64,000 bases of DNA from Qipengyuania seohaensis (GCF_002795865.1 NZ_CP024920.1:2878674-2942673); one strand, 5' to 3'. Shown: positions 19,333-29,158, numbered from the stretch's first letter. Notes: generated by a model not told the origin, from the letters alone. Translations and numbers: made by a program.

Positions 19333-20243
19333 CCGAGTTGGCCTGCTTTGCGGGCCATCGCGATCACACCGGCCGCAAGCTCTTCAGGCTGGTCTTCCTG
19401 GCAGAAGTGGCCGCAGTTCGGCAGCGTGCGGTGCTCAAGACCCTTGGCCCCGGCAATCCGCTCGATGAGGAATTTCTCGCTGCCCTTGGTTATGGGGTCG
19501 TCGTCGCCAAACAGGGTGAGGAAGGGGCGATCGTATGCCGCAAGCGATGGCCAGGCCTGCTTGTTTTCTTCCACCCCGGGCATACCGTCCGCCACTGGAA
19601 CTAGGCCGGGGAATGCGCGTGCAGCAGCCTTGGATGGTTCATCGGGAAAGGGCGCATCATAGGCGGCGATTTCGGCTTCTGAACGTTCGGTAGCAGTGGC
19701 GCGATCGAGGAGGGCGCCGATCCGGAAGTCGGGTGAGGACCGCGCGAATTCGCGCCAGGCGAGGAATGCTGAGGAAGGCGTGCCGCCAGCGGGTAGGAAG
19801 GTATTGCTCGCTACGATGCAGGTGAAGAGCGCGGGGTCGTTTGCCACCATTCGCAGCCCAAGAAGGCCGCCCCAGTCTTGGACGAATAGAGCGGCAGGGC
19901 GCGGCTCGACTGCCGTCCTCCACTGTTTCAACCAATCGACATGGCGTTGGTAGGTGAAGAATTCGGGATCGTCGGGCTTATCGCTTTTCCCGAAACCGAT
20001 GAGATCGGGTGCCAGCACGCGAAAGCCGGCGTCGACCAGGACGGGGATCATCTTGCGGTAGAGGAAGGACCAGCTCGGTTCTCCGTGGAGCAGCAGGACC
20101 GGAGGCGCCGATTTATCCCCTTCGTCGACGTAATGCTGGCGAGCGGAATAGCCTTCGCCAAGGTCGATATCGATCCAGTTTTCCGCGAACGGATAGTCGG
20201 GGATGTCTGTAAAACGTTCTGCGGGCGTACGAAGGATCTTCAT
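19329..20243 (-). CDS. dhmA: Haloalkane dehalogenase (HLD-I type)
   Basis: Alpha/beta hydrolase predicted to release halide from haloalkanes. In the 304 residues the nucleophile is Asp123 with Trp124 (LFVQDWGGLLGL), the oxyanion motif HGEPSW has the family Glu55, a halide-stabilising Trp163 is likely (FLAWREF), the acid is in GDDDPIT (about Asp249) and the base is His279 (NCGHF). An Asp in place of Ser/Cys and HGEPSW rather than HGNPTS point to subfamily I, close to DhmA. It shares a transcript with an MFS permease. The gene symbol is by similarity to DhmA and not certain. Confidence 0.88.
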   Translation of the reverse strand: MKILRTPAERFTDIPDYPFAENWIDIDLGEGYSARQHYVDEGDKSAPPVLLLHGEPSWSFLYRKMIPVLVDAGFRVLAPDLIGFGKSDKPDDPEFFTYQRHVDWLKQWRTAVEPRPAALFVQDWGGLLGLRMVANDPALFTCIVASNTFLPAGGTPSSAFLAWREFARSSPDFRIGALLDRATATERSEAEIAAYDAPFPDEPSKAAARAFPGLVPVADGMPGVEENKQAWPSLAAYDRPFLTLFGDDDPITKGSEKFLIERIAGAKGLEHRTLPNCGHFCQEDQPEELAAGVIAMARKAGQLG

Positions 20244-20305
20244 CGGGCTCTCCCATCACCATTCGGATATAGCGCGCGCCTCCGATCGGTTTCTGTTCGC
20301 AACCC

Positions 20306-21184
20306 TTAGGGCGTCGGCTTGCGGCTGTCACCAAGCTGGCTAACAGGCACCGTCTCCTTGAAGGTATGGGTGACATAGGGGAACGGGATTTCGATCCCGG
20401 CATCATCAAGAGCCGCCTTGATGGCGCGGACCACCTTGTCCTTGCTTTCCCAGCCGGCGCGCGGCGTCGAACCGGCCCACCAGCGAACAAGGAAATCGAC
20501 CGAACTGGAATTGAATTCCTGCGCGAAGATGTCAACGCCCTTGCTGGCCAGCACATCCTCGACCTCTTCCACGGCGCGGCGGATCACGTCTGCGGCATGG
20601 TCAAGGTTGGTGTCGTAGGAGACGCCGATGACGACGTCGTGACGGCGCTGGTCCTCGTCTGTGAAGATTTCCACCGGGTTCTTGAACAGGATGGAGTTCG
20701 GGACGACCGTGAGTTCACCCGACAGCTTGCGGACGTGGGTCTCGCGAAGGGTAATATGCTCCACCTTACCGGTGATGCCTTCGCACTCTATAATGTCGCC
20801 GATACGCATCTTCTCGCGCAGCATGATCAGCACGCCGGCGAGGAAATTCTCGAAGATATCCTGGAAGGCGAAGCCGATGGCAACAGCGCCGATGCCGAGG
20901 CCGGCCAAAAGGCTGGCCGGGGTGAGGCTGGGGATGACGACGACTGCTGCGATAAACAGGCCAATGAGCCAGATGCCAAGGCGGACCAGCGTATCGATCA
21001 GGTTCTTCAGGCTGGCGCGGATTTCCGTGCGCCCGACAATCGCGTCCGAGATCTTCACGGCGAAGCGCGCCACGATCCACGTAACGAACATGATGATGAG
21101 CGCGATTGCGAAACTGGGCAGCGCTTCAACCAGGCCAGTGCCCATTTCCTGCAGCTGGTCGCGCAGCGTTGCGATGTAATTCAC
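20306..21184 (-). CDS. mscS: MscS-family mechanosensitive channel
   Basis: Small-conductance channel that relieves hypo-osmotic stress, 292 residues. Three membrane helices are followed by the pore-lining helix and hinge (SLLAGLGIGAVAIGFAFQDIFENFLAG), then the beta domain (IGDIIECEGITGKVEHITLRET, VPNSILFKNPVEIFT) and a mixed C-terminal domain. Length and order are those of canonical MscS. It stands alone upstream of dhmA, about 60 bases away. Confidence 0.94.
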   Translation of the reverse strand: MNYIATLRDQLQEMGTGLVEALPSFAIALIIMFVTWIVARFAVKISDAIVGRTEIRASLKNLIDTLVRLGIWLIGLFIAAVVVIPSLTPASLLAGLGIGAVAIGFAFQDIFENFLAGVLIMLREKMRIGDIIECEGITGKVEHITLRETHVRKLSGELTVVPNSILFKNPVEIFTDEDQRRHDVVIGVSYDTNLDHAADVIRRAVEEVEDVLASKGVDIFAQEFNSSSVDFLVRWWAGSTPRAGWESKDKVVRAIKAALDDAGIEIPFPYVTHTFKETVPVSQLGDSRKPTP

Positions 21185-21268
21185 CCGAAGAACTCCCTTT
21201 GGGAGGCAACGTCATGCCTCCGGCAGGGTTCCGGAATTGCAAACTAATAGGGTTTGCCCGCTTTAGGC

Positions 21269-21841
21269 TTAATCGTTGCCGTGTTCTTGGCGCGCGATTT
21301 CATGCAGCCAGTCGGCGTGGCGAGGGGCCTTTTTCGTCTCGCTCCATTCCTCAAGCATCATCGGGGCAACGCGCTTGAGCTCGGCATATTGTTCGTCAGT
21401 GCCGATATCGGCAGCCAACTCTACACGGTGGCCATTGGGATCGAAGAAATAGATCGATTTAAAGATGCCGTGATGGGTCGGACCTAGCACATCGATGCCG
21501 AGGCTTTCGATATGCTCCTTGGCCGCCAGCAATTCGTCTTCCGATGCGACCTTAAATGCAAGGTGCTGCACCCAGGCCGGAGTATTTTCGTCGCGGCCCA
21601 TATCCTTCTGATTGGGCAGTTCGAAGAACGCGAGGATGTTGCCGTTACCTGCGTCGAGGAACACATGCATGTACGGATCATACGCACCGGTCGAGGGTAC
21701 ATGATCCTCGGCGAAGGCAGTGGTGTAATCCATGCCAAGCACCTTGCCGTACCACTCGACAGTCTCTTTTGCGTCCTTGCAGCGGTAGGCGGCGTGGTGA
21801 ACGCCGCCCAGCTTTACGGGATGACCTGCTACGTCGTTCAT
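21269..21841 (-). CDS. VOC-family metalloprotein (glyoxalase/dioxygenase-like)
   Basis: Vicinal oxygen chelate protein of 190 residues. Two beta-alpha-beta-beta-beta halves and likely metal ligands are visible: His in [13 protein letters not shown], His in WVQHLAFKV and Glu in [10 protein letters not shown]. It could be an extradiol dioxygenase, a glyoxalase or a further step in aromatic breakdown. Its start overlaps the hppD stop by four bases; this coupling suggests a role in tyrosine catabolism, but the substrate is not determined by the sequence. Confidence 0.85.
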   Translation of the reverse strand: MNDVAGHPVKLGGVHHAAYRCKDAKETVEWYGKVLGMDYTTAFAEDHVPSTGAYDPYMHVFLDAGNGNILAFFELPNQKDMGRDENTPAWVQHLAFKVASEDELLAAKEHIESLGIDVLGPTHHGIFKSIYFFDPNGHRVELAADIGTDEQYAELKRVAPMMLEEWSETKKAPRHADWLHEIARQEHGND

Positions 21842-22959
21842 TCGGCGGGCTCCGCTTCGACGGTCTGGGCATCCTCCACGCTGAGCACGCCGCGTTTGAT
21901 CTGGTCGCGCTCCATGCTTTCGAACAGCGCCTTGAAATTGCCTTCGCCGAAGCCGTCATCGCCCTTGCGCTGGATGAATTCGAAGAACACCGGACCGACC
22001 TGCGCTTCTGCGAAGATCTGCAGCAGGAGGCGCGGGGTGCCGCCTTCGGTGGTGCCGTCCATCAGGATGCCGCGCATCTTGAGCTCATCGACCTTTTCAC
22101 CGTGGCCGGGCAGGCGCTCTTCGAGCATTTCGTAATAGGTTTCGGGCGGGGCCGTCATGAAGGGAACGCCGAAGTCCTTCAGCTTGTCCCAAGCCTTGAC
22201 GAGATCGTCGCAGATGAGGGCGATGTGCTGGATACCTTCGCCGTTAAATTCGCGCAGGAACTCTTCGATCTGTCCCTTGCCGCCTTCGCCTTCTTCGTTC
22301 AGCGGAATGCGGATCTTGCCGTCAGGGGCGGTCAGCGCCTTGGACGTCAGGCCGGTATATTCGCCCTTGATGTCGAAGAAGCGGATTTCGCGGAAGTTGA
22401 AGAGCGTTTCGTAATAATCCGCCCAGTACTTCATGCGGCCGTTGTAGACGTTATGCGTGAGGTGATCGATTACATCGAACCCTGCGCCTTCCGGGTGCTT
22501 TTCGACACCGGGCAGATATTCGAAGTCGATGTCGTAGATCGACAGGCCTTCGCCGTCTTCGCTGGAATAGCGGTCGATCAGGTAGACGATCGCGCCGCCA
22601 ATGCCGCGGATTGCGGGGATGCGCAGTTCCATCGGGCCCGGTTCGTTCGCGACCGGTTCGGCACCACGTTCGATGAGTTCATCATAGGCTTTCTTCGCAT
22701 CGCGGACGCGAAAGCCCATGCCGCAGGCAGACGGGCCGTGTTCGCGGGCGAAGAACCACGCGGCGCTCTTCGGCTCGTAATTGAGGATCAGGTTGATTTG
22801 GCCCTGGCGCCAAAGCTGGACGTCCTTGGAACGGTGGTTCGCAACATGGGAGAAGCCCATTGCTTCGAAAACCGGCTCGATCACGCCCTTTTCAGGGGCG
22901 CAGAATTCGACGAATTCGAAGCCGTCGAGGCCAATGGGGTTTTCGAAAAGATCGGGCAT
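21838..22959 (-). CDS. hppD: 4-hydroxyphenylpyruvate dioxygenase
   Basis: Converts 4-hydroxyphenylpyruvate to homogentisate (tyrosine degradation). The 373 residues contain both VOC halves, with the iron ligands His ([11 protein letters not shown]), His ([11 protein letters not shown]) and Glu ([12 protein letters not shown]), and the conserved C-terminal stretch [22 protein letters not shown]. It is the first gene of a two-gene unit with the VOC protein; a palindrome lies just upstream. No homogentisate dioxygenase or fumarylacetoacetase gene is in the window. Confidence 0.97.
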   Translation of the reverse strand: MPDLFENPIGLDGFEFVEFCAPEKGVIEPVFEAMGFSHVANHRSKDVQLWRQGQINLILNYEPKSAAWFFAREHGPSACGMGFRVRDAKKAYDELIERGAEPVANEPGPMELRIPAIRGIGGAIVYLIDRYSSEDGEGLSIYDIDFEYLPGVEKHPEGAGFDVIDHLTHNVYNGRMKYWADYYETLFNFREIRFFDIKGEYTGLTSKALTAPDGKIRIPLNEEGEGGKGQIEEFLREFNGEGIQHIALICDDLVKAWDKLKDFGVPFMTAPPETYYEMLEERLPGHGEKVDELKMRGILMDGTTEGGTPRLLLQIFAEAQVGPVFFEFIQRKGDDGFGEGNFKALFESMERDQIKRGVLSVEDAQTVEAEPAE

Positions 22960-22983
22960 CTCAATCCTCTGTCATCTGAGTTA

Positions 22984-22997
22984 GTTTCAATAGAAAC
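22984..22997. promoter_or_regulatory. Palindrome upstream of hppD (possible operator)
   Basis: Perfect inverted repeat GTTTC-AATA-GAAAC, 25 bases upstream of the hppD start in the region shared with the divergent acyl-CoA dehydrogenase. An AGAAACCA motif occurs twice (22992 and about 23024), and a second inverted repeat GCGCTCCG/CGGAGCGC lies at about 23012-23042. The regulator is not known. Confidence 0.4.
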
Positions 22998-23045
22998 CAA
23001 ATACGGAAACGCGCTCCGCATGTCAAGAAACCAACGGAGCGCGAG

Positions 23046-24254
23046 ATGGCCTGTTCCGACGGATTGCCTTCCGGACGAGACGAGTCCATGTGTCGATCGA
23101 TGGCAAAAGAAGACCTAGATGAAATCCGCCGCGCCGTAAGCGCAGTCTGCTCCGATTTCCCGGGTGAATACTGGAGGGAAAAAGACCGCAAGCGAGCCTA
23201 TCCGGCAGAATTCGTCGATGCGATTACCCGGGCGGGTTTTCTGGCGGCGCTCATCCCGGAAGAATATGGGGGGAGTGGGCTTAAACTCGATTCCGCTGCG
23301 GTCATCATGGAGGAAATCCAGGCATCCGGCTGCAACGGCGCTGCCGCCCATGCCCAGATGTACGTGATGAATACGCTGCTTCGTTACGGCAGCGAAGAGC
23401 AGAAGCGCAGCTACCTTCCGGGCATCGCCAACGGTGATCTGCGCTTACAGGCATTCGGCGTATCCGAACCGACGAGCGGCACCGACACGCTTTCCCTGCG
23501 CACCTTCGCCAAACGGGAAGGCGACGAATATGTGATCAACGGCCAGAAGATCTGGACGAGCCGTGCCGAGCATTCCGACCTGATGGTCTTGCTGGCCCGC
23601 ACGACACCGCGTGACGAGGTGGCCAAGAAGACGGAAGGCCTCTCGCTTTTCCTCGTCGACATGCGTGAAGTGGTGGGGAATGGCATGATCATCAAACCGA
23701 TCCGGACGATGATGAACCATTCGACGACCGAGGTTTTCCTCGACGACATGAGGATCCCTGCGTCGGCGCTGATCGGCGAGGAGGGGAAGGGGTTCCGCTA
23801 CATCCTCTCGGGCATGAACGCCGAACGTATCCTGATTGCTGCGGAGTGCATCGGCGACGCGAAATGGTTCATCGAGAAGGCTAGCGACTATGCCAAGGAT
23901 CGCCTGGTCTTCTCGAGGCCCATTGGCCAGAACCAGGGAGTGCAGTTTCCCATCGCGCGCTGCTATGCCCAGATGCGCGCGGCCGAACTGATGGTTCACC
24001 ATGCGGCCGAAGTCTATGACGAAGGCGGTAATGCAGGGGCCGAAGCCAACATGGCCAAGATGCTCGCTAGCGAAGCGAGTTGGGCGGCAGCCGACATGTG
24101 TGTCCAGACGCTGGGCGGTTTCGGTTTTGCCGAGGAATACGACGTAGAACGCAAGTTCCGCGAGGCCCGTCTGTACACTGTCGCCCCCATCAGCACGAAC
24201 CTGATTCTCAGCTATCTGGCAGAGCACGTCCTTGGCCTGCCACGTTCCTACTGA
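23046..24254 (+). CDS. Acyl-CoA dehydrogenase
   Basis: FAD-dependent acyl-CoA dehydrogenase, up to 402 residues. N-terminal helical domain (FLAALIPEEYGGSGLKL), the middle domain substrate loop QAFGVSEPTSGTD and the FAD-binding WTSRAEHSDLMVLLAR, and a C-terminal domain with QTLGGFGFAEEYDVERKFREARLYTVAPIS. ATG 23046 has GGAG at good spacing; ATG 23100 (MAKEDLDEIRRAV, 384 residues) matches family length better, so the start is open. The specific acyl substrate is unclear. It diverges from hppD and may take part in amino-acid or fatty-acid breakdown. Confidence 0.9.
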   Translation: MACSDGLPSGRDESMCRSMAKEDLDEIRRAVSAVCSDFPGEYWREKDRKRAYPAEFVDAITRAGFLAALIPEEYGGSGLKLDSAAVIMEEIQASGCNGAAAHAQMYVMNTLLRYGSEEQKRSYLPGIANGDLRLQAFGVSEPTSGTDTLSLRTFAKREGDEYVINGQKIWTSRAEHSDLMVLLARTTPRDEVAKKTEGLSLFLVDMREVVGNGMIIKPIRTMMNHSTTEVFLDDMRIPASALIGEEGKGFRYILSGMNAERILIAAECIGDAKWFIEKASDYAKDRLVFSRPIGQNQGVQFPIARCYAQMRAAELMVHHAAEVYDEGGNAGAEANMAKMLASEASWAAADMCVQTLGGFGFAEEYDVERKFREARLYTVAPISTNLILSYLAEHVLGLPRSY

Positions 24255-24308
24255 CGGGACTGCAAATAGCCCTTGCGCGTAAAGGTTAACTGTGATTCTG
24301 TGGCTTTG

Positions 24309-24623
24309 ATGAGAGGCAAGGTCAGACTCAATACAAGGCAAAGGCAGAAGGCGTCGTATACTGCGGCGCTCGCAGCGTTGCTCGTGATGGGCGGAATTGC
24401 CGTCGCCGGACCGTCCGGTCTCTTGGCGTGGAGCGAAAATCTCCGCCTTCTCGACCAGCGCGAAGCGCAGCTGGCCGCTCTCCAGAAGGAACGGTCCGCG
24501 TTGCAGAACAAGGTTGCCTTGTTACATCCGGATCATGCCGATCCCGATATGGTAGGCGAATTGCTCCGCAGCCAGCTGAACGTCGTCCACCCGGACGAAG
24601 TCGTCATCAAGCTCGACGACTGA
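24309..24623 (+). CDS. ftsB: FtsB/DivIC-like septum formation initiator
   Basis: Small bitopic division protein, 104 residues from ATG 24309. It has a basic cytoplasmic start (MRGKVRLNTRQRQK), one membrane helix, and a coiled coil (ENLRLLDQREAQLAALQKER) ending in DMVGELLRSQLNVVHPDEVVI, as in alphaproteobacterial FtsB. It lies just upstream of pdhA, its usual position in sphingomonads. Confidence 0.85.
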   Translation: MRGKVRLNTRQRQKASYTAALAALLVMGGIAVAGPSGLLAWSENLRLLDQREAQLAALQKERSALQNKVALLHPDHADPDMVGELLRSQLNVVHPDEVVIKLDD

Positions 24624-24749
24624 GCCGGGCGCCAAGCCTTCATTTCCGTAAGGTTTTCGTATGCGCGCAGCTTGGGCGTTGCGCGGTGTGCGCCGCTATG
24701 CCTATAGGCTGAGCCATATTCCTCCCCGGAAGATAAAGGATGCTGTAGT

Positions 24750-25832
24750 TTGGCAAAGGCCCCGAAGAGCAAAGCAGCCGAAAAGGCCCAGAAGAGTCCC
24801 GCTGAAGATACGGATTTCGTCCTGCATTCCCTGCAGGAAGAACTGGAGAAGAAGCAGCGCTTCGATGCCAGCACCGATCAGATGATGCACTTCTACGAAC
24901 AGATGCTGCTTATCCGGCGTTTCGAAGAACGTGCGGGTCAGCTCTACGGCCTAGGGCTCATCGGCGGTTTCTGCCACCTCTACATCGGCCAGGAAGCAGT
25001 TGCCATCGGCCTGCAGTCCGCGCTCGACGGGGACAAGGACAGCGTGATCACCGGCTACCGCGATCACGGTCACATGCTCGCTTACGGTATCGATCCCAAG
25101 GTCATCATGGCCGAATTAACCGGCCGCGAAGCCGGCATCTCCAAGGGCAAGGGCGGGTCGATGCACATGTTCTCGACCGAGCATAAGTTCTACGGCGGTC
25201 ACGGCATCGTCGGCGCGCAGGTCGCGCTTGGCGGAGGCCTGGCGCTTGCGCACCAGTACAACGAAGACGGCGGCCTGTGCCTTGCCTATTTCGGTGATGG
25301 CGCTGCGAACCAGGGCCAGGTCTATGAGACCTTCAACATGGCGGCGCTGTGGAACCTGCCGATCGTCTTCGTCATCGAGAACAACCAGTACGCTATGGGG
25401 ACCGCGGTCAGCCGAAGCTCCGCCGAAACCGAGTTCTACCGCCGCGGCACTGCATTCCGCATCCCGGGGATGAAGGTCAACGGCATGGATGTCCTCGAGG
25501 TCCGCCAGGCTGCCGAGATCGCGTTCAAGCACGTGCGCGACGGCAAGGGCCCGGTCCTGATGGAATGCGAAACCTATCGCTATCGCGGCCACTCCATGTC
25601 CGACCCGGCCAAGTACCGCACCCGCGAGGAAGTGCAGGACATGAAAGACCACAAGGACCCGATCGAGGGCCTGAAAAAGGTCCTGCTGGAAAACGGCGCG
25701 AAAGAGGAAGACTTGAAAGCCATCGACAAGGACATTCGCAAGGTCGTCAGCGAGGCTGCCGATTTCGCCGAGAATTCGCCAGAACCGGAGGCTTCCGAAC
25801 TCTACACCGATGTCCTGGTGGAGGAGTATTGA
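24750..25832 (+). CDS. pdhA: Pyruvate dehydrogenase E1 component, alpha subunit
   Basis: Thiamine-diphosphate-dependent decarboxylase half of pyruvate dehydrogenase, with PdhB. 360 residues, with the E1 alpha motifs HLYIGQEAVAIG, GYRDHGHMLAYG, KGKGGSMHMF and the ThDP motif GDGAANQGQVYETFNMAALW ending in NN; the phosphorylation-loop region YRYRGHSMSDPAKYR is present. The start is TTG 24750 (after AAAGGA): the nearby ATG at 24740 runs into a stop after two codons. It is followed by pdhB after three bases. Confidence 0.97.
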   Translation: MAKAPKSKAAEKAQKSPAEDTDFVLHSLQEELEKKQRFDASTDQMMHFYEQMLLIRRFEERAGQLYGLGLIGGFCHLYIGQEAVAIGLQSALDGDKDSVITGYRDHGHMLAYGIDPKVIMAELTGREAGISKGKGGSMHMFSTEHKFYGGHGIVGAQVALGGGLALAHQYNEDGGLCLAYFGDGAANQGQVYETFNMAALWNLPIVFVIENNQYAMGTAVSRSSAETEFYRRGTAFRIPGMKVNGMDVLEVRQAAEIAFKHVRDGKGPVLMECETYRYRGHSMSDPAKYRTREEVQDMKDHKDPIEGLKKVLLENGAKEEDLKAIDKDIRKVVSEAADFAENSPEPEASELYTDVLVEEY

Positions 25833-25835
25833 GCC

Positions 25836-27218
25836 ATGGCTATCGAACTGAAGATGCCCGCGCTGTCTCCCACCATGGAAGAAGGCACGCTCGCTAAATG
25901 GCTCAAGTCGGAAGGCGATGCGATCGAGATCGGCGACATCATTGCCGAGATCGAAACCGACAAGGCCACGATGGAATTCGAAGCGGTCGATGAAGGCACG
26001 CTGGGCAAGATCCTTGTCGAAGAAGGCACCGAAGGCGTGAAGGTCGGCACCGTGATCGCGATGCTGGCCGGCGAGGGCGAAGAAGCCTCCGATCTTGCTG
26101 CACCCGCACAGGCAGAGGTCGATGACGTTCCGGGCGAAGGCAAGGACGTTGGCCAGGACGCATCGGAAGCCGAAATCACTAAGCCTTCGCGCAAGGCGGA
26201 CGTGAAGGACCCCGAAGTCCCGCATGGCACCAACATGGCGAAAGTCACTGTGCGTGAAGCTTTACGCGATGCCATGGCCGAGGAAATGCGCCGCGACGAA
26301 CGTGTGTTCGTCATGGGCGAGGAAGTCGCCCAGTATCAGGGTGCCTACAAGGTGACCCAGGGGCTGCTCGATGAATTCGGTCCCAAGCGTGTTATCGACA
26401 CCCCGATCACAGAATACGGCTTTGCGGGGATCGGCGCAGGCGCCGCAATGGGCGGTCTGCGTCCGGTGGTCGAATTCATGACCTTCAACTTCGCGATGCA
26501 GGCCATCGACCACATCATCAACTCGGCAGCCAAGACCAACTATATGTCGGGGGGACAGATGCGTTGTCCGGTAGTGTTCCGCGGCCCCAACGGCGCGGCA
26601 AGCCGCGTCGGCGCGCAGCACAGCCAGAACTATGGCCCATGGTACGCCAGCGTGCCCGGTCTGATCGTGATTGCGCCCTTCGACAGCTCGGATGCGAAGG
26701 GACTGCTCAAGGCCGCCATCCGGTGCGAGGACCCGGTCGTGTTCCTTGAAAACGAACTGGTCTACGGCCGCACCTTCGAACTGCCCGAGCTCGACGATCA
26801 TGTGCTGCCGATCGGCAAGGCACGGATCATGCGCGAAGGCAGCGATGTGACAATCGTGTCCTATTCGATCGCCGTAGGCCTCGCGCTGGAAGCAGCCGAA
26901 GAGCTCGCTGGCGAGGGGATCGACGCCGAAGTCATCGACCTTCGCACGCTGCGTCCGCTCGATAAGGAAGCGGTCCTGACAAGCCTGGCCAAGACGAATC
27001 GCGTCGTCATCGCAGAGGAAGGCTGGCCGACTTGCTCGATCGCATCGGAGATTACGGCGATCTGCATGGAGGAAGGCTTCGACCATCTCGACGCACCTGT
27101 CACTCGCGTGTGCAATGAAGACGTGCCGCTTCCTTACGCCGCGAACCTCGAAAAGATGGCGCTGATCGACAGCGCGCGGATCGTCGAAGCAGCCAAGAAG
27201 GTCTGTTACCGGGACTGA
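25836..27218 (+). CDS. pdhB: Pyruvate dehydrogenase E1 beta subunit with N-terminal lipoyl domain
   Basis: 460 residues in two parts. Residues 1-80 are a lipoyl domain ([17 protein letters not shown], with the lipoylated Lys in [10 protein letters not shown]) normally found on E2. After an Ala/Glu/Asp-rich linker, the transketolase-like E1 beta domain starts at about 133 ([20 protein letters not shown]) and runs through [29 protein letters not shown] and [15 protein letters not shown]. This lipoyl-E1beta fusion is typical of alphaproteobacteria. The E2 gene (pdhC) is not in the window. A hairpin follows the stop. Confidence 0.97.
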   Translation: MAIELKMPALSPTMEEGTLAKWLKSEGDAIEIGDIIAEIETDKATMEFEAVDEGTLGKILVEEGTEGVKVGTVIAMLAGEGEEASDLAAPAQAEVDDVPGEGKDVGQDASEAEITKPSRKADVKDPEVPHGTNMAKVTVREALRDAMAEEMRRDERVFVMGEEVAQYQGAYKVTQGLLDEFGPKRVIDTPITEYGFAGIGAGAAMGGLRPVVEFMTFNFAMQAIDHIINSAAKTNYMSGGQMRCPVVFRGPNGAASRVGAQHSQNYGPWYASVPGLIVIAPFDSSDAKGLLKAAIRCEDPVVFLENELVYGRTFELPELDDHVLPIGKARIMREGSDVTIVSYSIAVGLALEAAEELAGEGIDAEVIDLRTLRPLDKEAVLTSLAKTNRVVIAEEGWPTCSIASEITAICMEEGFDHLDAPVTRVCNEDVPLPYAANLEKMALIDSARIVEAAKKVCYRD

Positions 27219-27221
27219 GGT

Positions 27222-27255
27222 GTCCGCGCGAAGAAACGCGGACTGATTCGCTTTT
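27222..27255 (+). terminator. Terminator-like hairpin after pdhB
   Basis: Stem GTCCGCG/CGCGGAC with an eight-base loop three bases after the pdhB stop, followed by TGATTCGCTTTT. The T-run is offset by eight bases, so the call is moderate. Confidence 0.5.
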
Positions 27256-27431
27256 GCCGTCAGCCAAAGCGCTCCGTTAACCTCTGACCAACTCACGGGA
27301 CTCGGTGCGTTCTCCGTATTGCGGAGTGCTACGACCTGTCATTTTAACTTGTCTTTAGGGCTGTTGCTTTACCTCGCCGACATCGGTGGACCTTATGAGG
27401 GACCCTCGAACAGTTGGATATGGGGTACGCA

Positions 27432-28703
27432 ATGCTTCGCAAAGCGGTGCAGTTTATAAAGCAGGTTCGCGACGACACACGTGGCAACGTGCTCGTTCTC
27501 GTGGCCGCCTCCCTTGTTCCCATGGTCGGCACCATGGGCCTTGCTGTCGACGCTGCCCAGTGGATCAGCTGGCGCCGCGACCTTCACAGCGCCGCCGATG
27601 CTGGCGCAATGGCGGGTGCGCTCGCCATGAGAAATGGCGAAGACGTCAATACCGTGGTCACCAAGGTCCTGGGCGAGAACTACCAGCACATCTACACCAT
27701 CGAGGCGATCGAGACCCCGCCCACGACTGGTGATTTCGCGGGCGACAACAGCATGGTCCGCGTCGTGCTCAGCACGTCGCGCGAACTGCCGTTCTCCAGC
27801 CTGTTCCTGGCGAACGCTCCGACAATCAGCGTCGAAGCCGTGGCACAATCTAGCTCTGAAGTCCCGAACTGCATGATCGCGCTCGACCAGAATTCGACTG
27901 GCCTGACGATCTCGGGATCGGCAACGGTCAGCATGAACTGCGGGATGGCCTCCAACTCGAACTTCGATGCAACCGCATCGGGTACGAACACGATCAAGGC
28001 CGGCGCATTGTCCGCTGTAGGAACGGTCACCAACTCGGGCGGTGTCACGAGCGATACGGCCATCAACAATAATGCGCCGCCCGCTGCCGACCCGTTCGAT
28101 GGCGTCGATACGCAGCCGAATGTGACGTGTAACGATTGGCCGATGCCATTTAGGGGACCCGGCAACACGCTCGGCCTGAATTTCGGCACGTTCGGTTGCT
28201 ATCAAGGCATCCAGATTCAGAACAATGCTACTGTCACGCTCGACCCGGGGACTTATTTCATCGGTTCAAGGGGGCTTAGCGTCGGCGGCAACGCGACCCT
28301 ACGAGGCACGAATGTCACGCTCGTATTTACGAACACCGACAATCCGTTCAACGCGAGTGCGATCGGAGACATCTCCATCGCAGGTACTTCGTCGATCCAG
28401 CTGACCGCCCCAGACAGCGGACCTTACGAGGGTCTGATCATTGTCCAGGACAGCCGACTGGTTGCCTCCAACAAGAACCGTCTCTTCCTGACCGGTGACA
28501 GCAAGTCGGTTTTCGACGGCGGCATCTATGCACCCACCAACATGGTCGAGTTCAGCGGTAACAGCAGCATGACGACCGACTGCCTTCAGATCGTGTCCAG
28601 GTTCATCACCTTCACCGGTAACACCAGCGTCACCAACAACTGTCCTGCAGGCCGGGGCGTCGCCTCCTTCAATGGCAGCGAATTTCTGAGGTTGCGCCAA
28701 TGA
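27432..28703 (+). CDS. TadG-like Flp-pilus-assembly protein
   Basis: 423 residues. The N-terminus has the Tad minor-pilin signature: basic start, then GNVLVLVAASLVPMVGTMGLAVDAAQW, a single membrane helix ending in an Asp, followed by ADAGAMAGALAM. The rest is a Ser/Thr/Asn/Gly-rich region with beta-helix-like repeats (NATVTLDPGTYFIG, GNATLRGTNVTLVF). This gives the putative Flp pilus-assembly TadG N-terminal domain, without a visible von Willebrand domain. I chose ATG 27432 (GGGG seven bases upstream); TTG/ATG codons up to 18 bases upstream are alternatives. Two TadE-like genes follow with a four-base overlap. Confidence 0.82.
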   Translation: MLRKAVQFIKQVRDDTRGNVLVLVAASLVPMVGTMGLAVDAAQWISWRRDLHSAADAGAMAGALAMRNGEDVNTVVTKVLGENYQHIYTIEAIETPPTTGDFAGDNSMVRVVLSTSRELPFSSLFLANAPTISVEAVAQSSSEVPNCMIALDQNSTGLTISGSATVSMNCGMASNSNFDATASGTNTIKAGALSAVGTVTNSGGVTSDTAINNNAPPAADPFDGVDTQPNVTCNDWPMPFRGPGNTLGLNFGTFGCYQGIQIQNNATVTLDPGTYFIGSRGLSVGGNATLRGTNVTLVFTNTDNPFNASAIGDISIAGTSSIQLTAPDSGPYEGLIIVQDSRLVASNKNRLFLTGDSKSVFDGGIYAPTNMVEFSGNSSMTTDCLQIVSRFITFTGNTSVTNNCPAGRGVASFNGSEFLRLRQ

Positions 28704-29158
28704 TCGCCACTATTTCCAAGCTTGCCCGCAGTACCCGCGGAAACGCGACCATCGAAGTCGCGCTCGTCATGCCGCTTGTGCTGGCAATGGCGCTTGGCGG
28801 CATCGATTTCGCCATGGGTTATCGCCACAAGGTCGAAATGCAGCAGACCGCCCAACTGGGGGCCGAATACGTGATGGGTACGCTTGAAACCGTGCCGCCC
28901 GATCCCGTTGTGGCAGCGGCGATCGCGAATGCGTCCGGCCTCCCCGTTGGGAACATCAAGGTGAAGACCCAGATCGAATGCGACGGGGTCAAGCAGGTGG
29001 TTGGCGCGCCATTCTGTATCAACCCGACTGCGGTCGAGACGGCCTATATGACCATCACGGTCAACGAAGACTGGGAGCCGATGCTCAACATCAAGGGTAT
29101 CGCGGATTACGCCACCAAGCAGAACCACGTCGGCTCGGTTACGATAAGGACGAAATGA
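28700..29158 (+). CDS. TadE-like pseudopilin
   Basis: 152 residues. The N-terminal GNATIEVALVMPLVLAMALGGIDFAMGYR is the TadE signature (Gly-x-x-x-(I/V)-E membrane helix, cleavage-like E+1), followed by a periplasmic region with two cysteines (IECDG, PFCIN) that could form a disulfide. It overlaps the upstream TadG-like gene by four bases and the next TadE by four. No prepilin peptidase or TadABC secretion genes are in the window. Confidence 0.85.
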   Translation: MIATISKLARSTRGNATIEVALVMPLVLAMALGGIDFAMGYRHKVEMQQTAQLGAEYVMGTLETVPPDPVVAAAIANASGLPVGNIKVKTQIECDGVKQVVGAPFCINPTAVETAYMTITVNEDWEPMLNIKGIADYATKQNHVGSVTIRTK

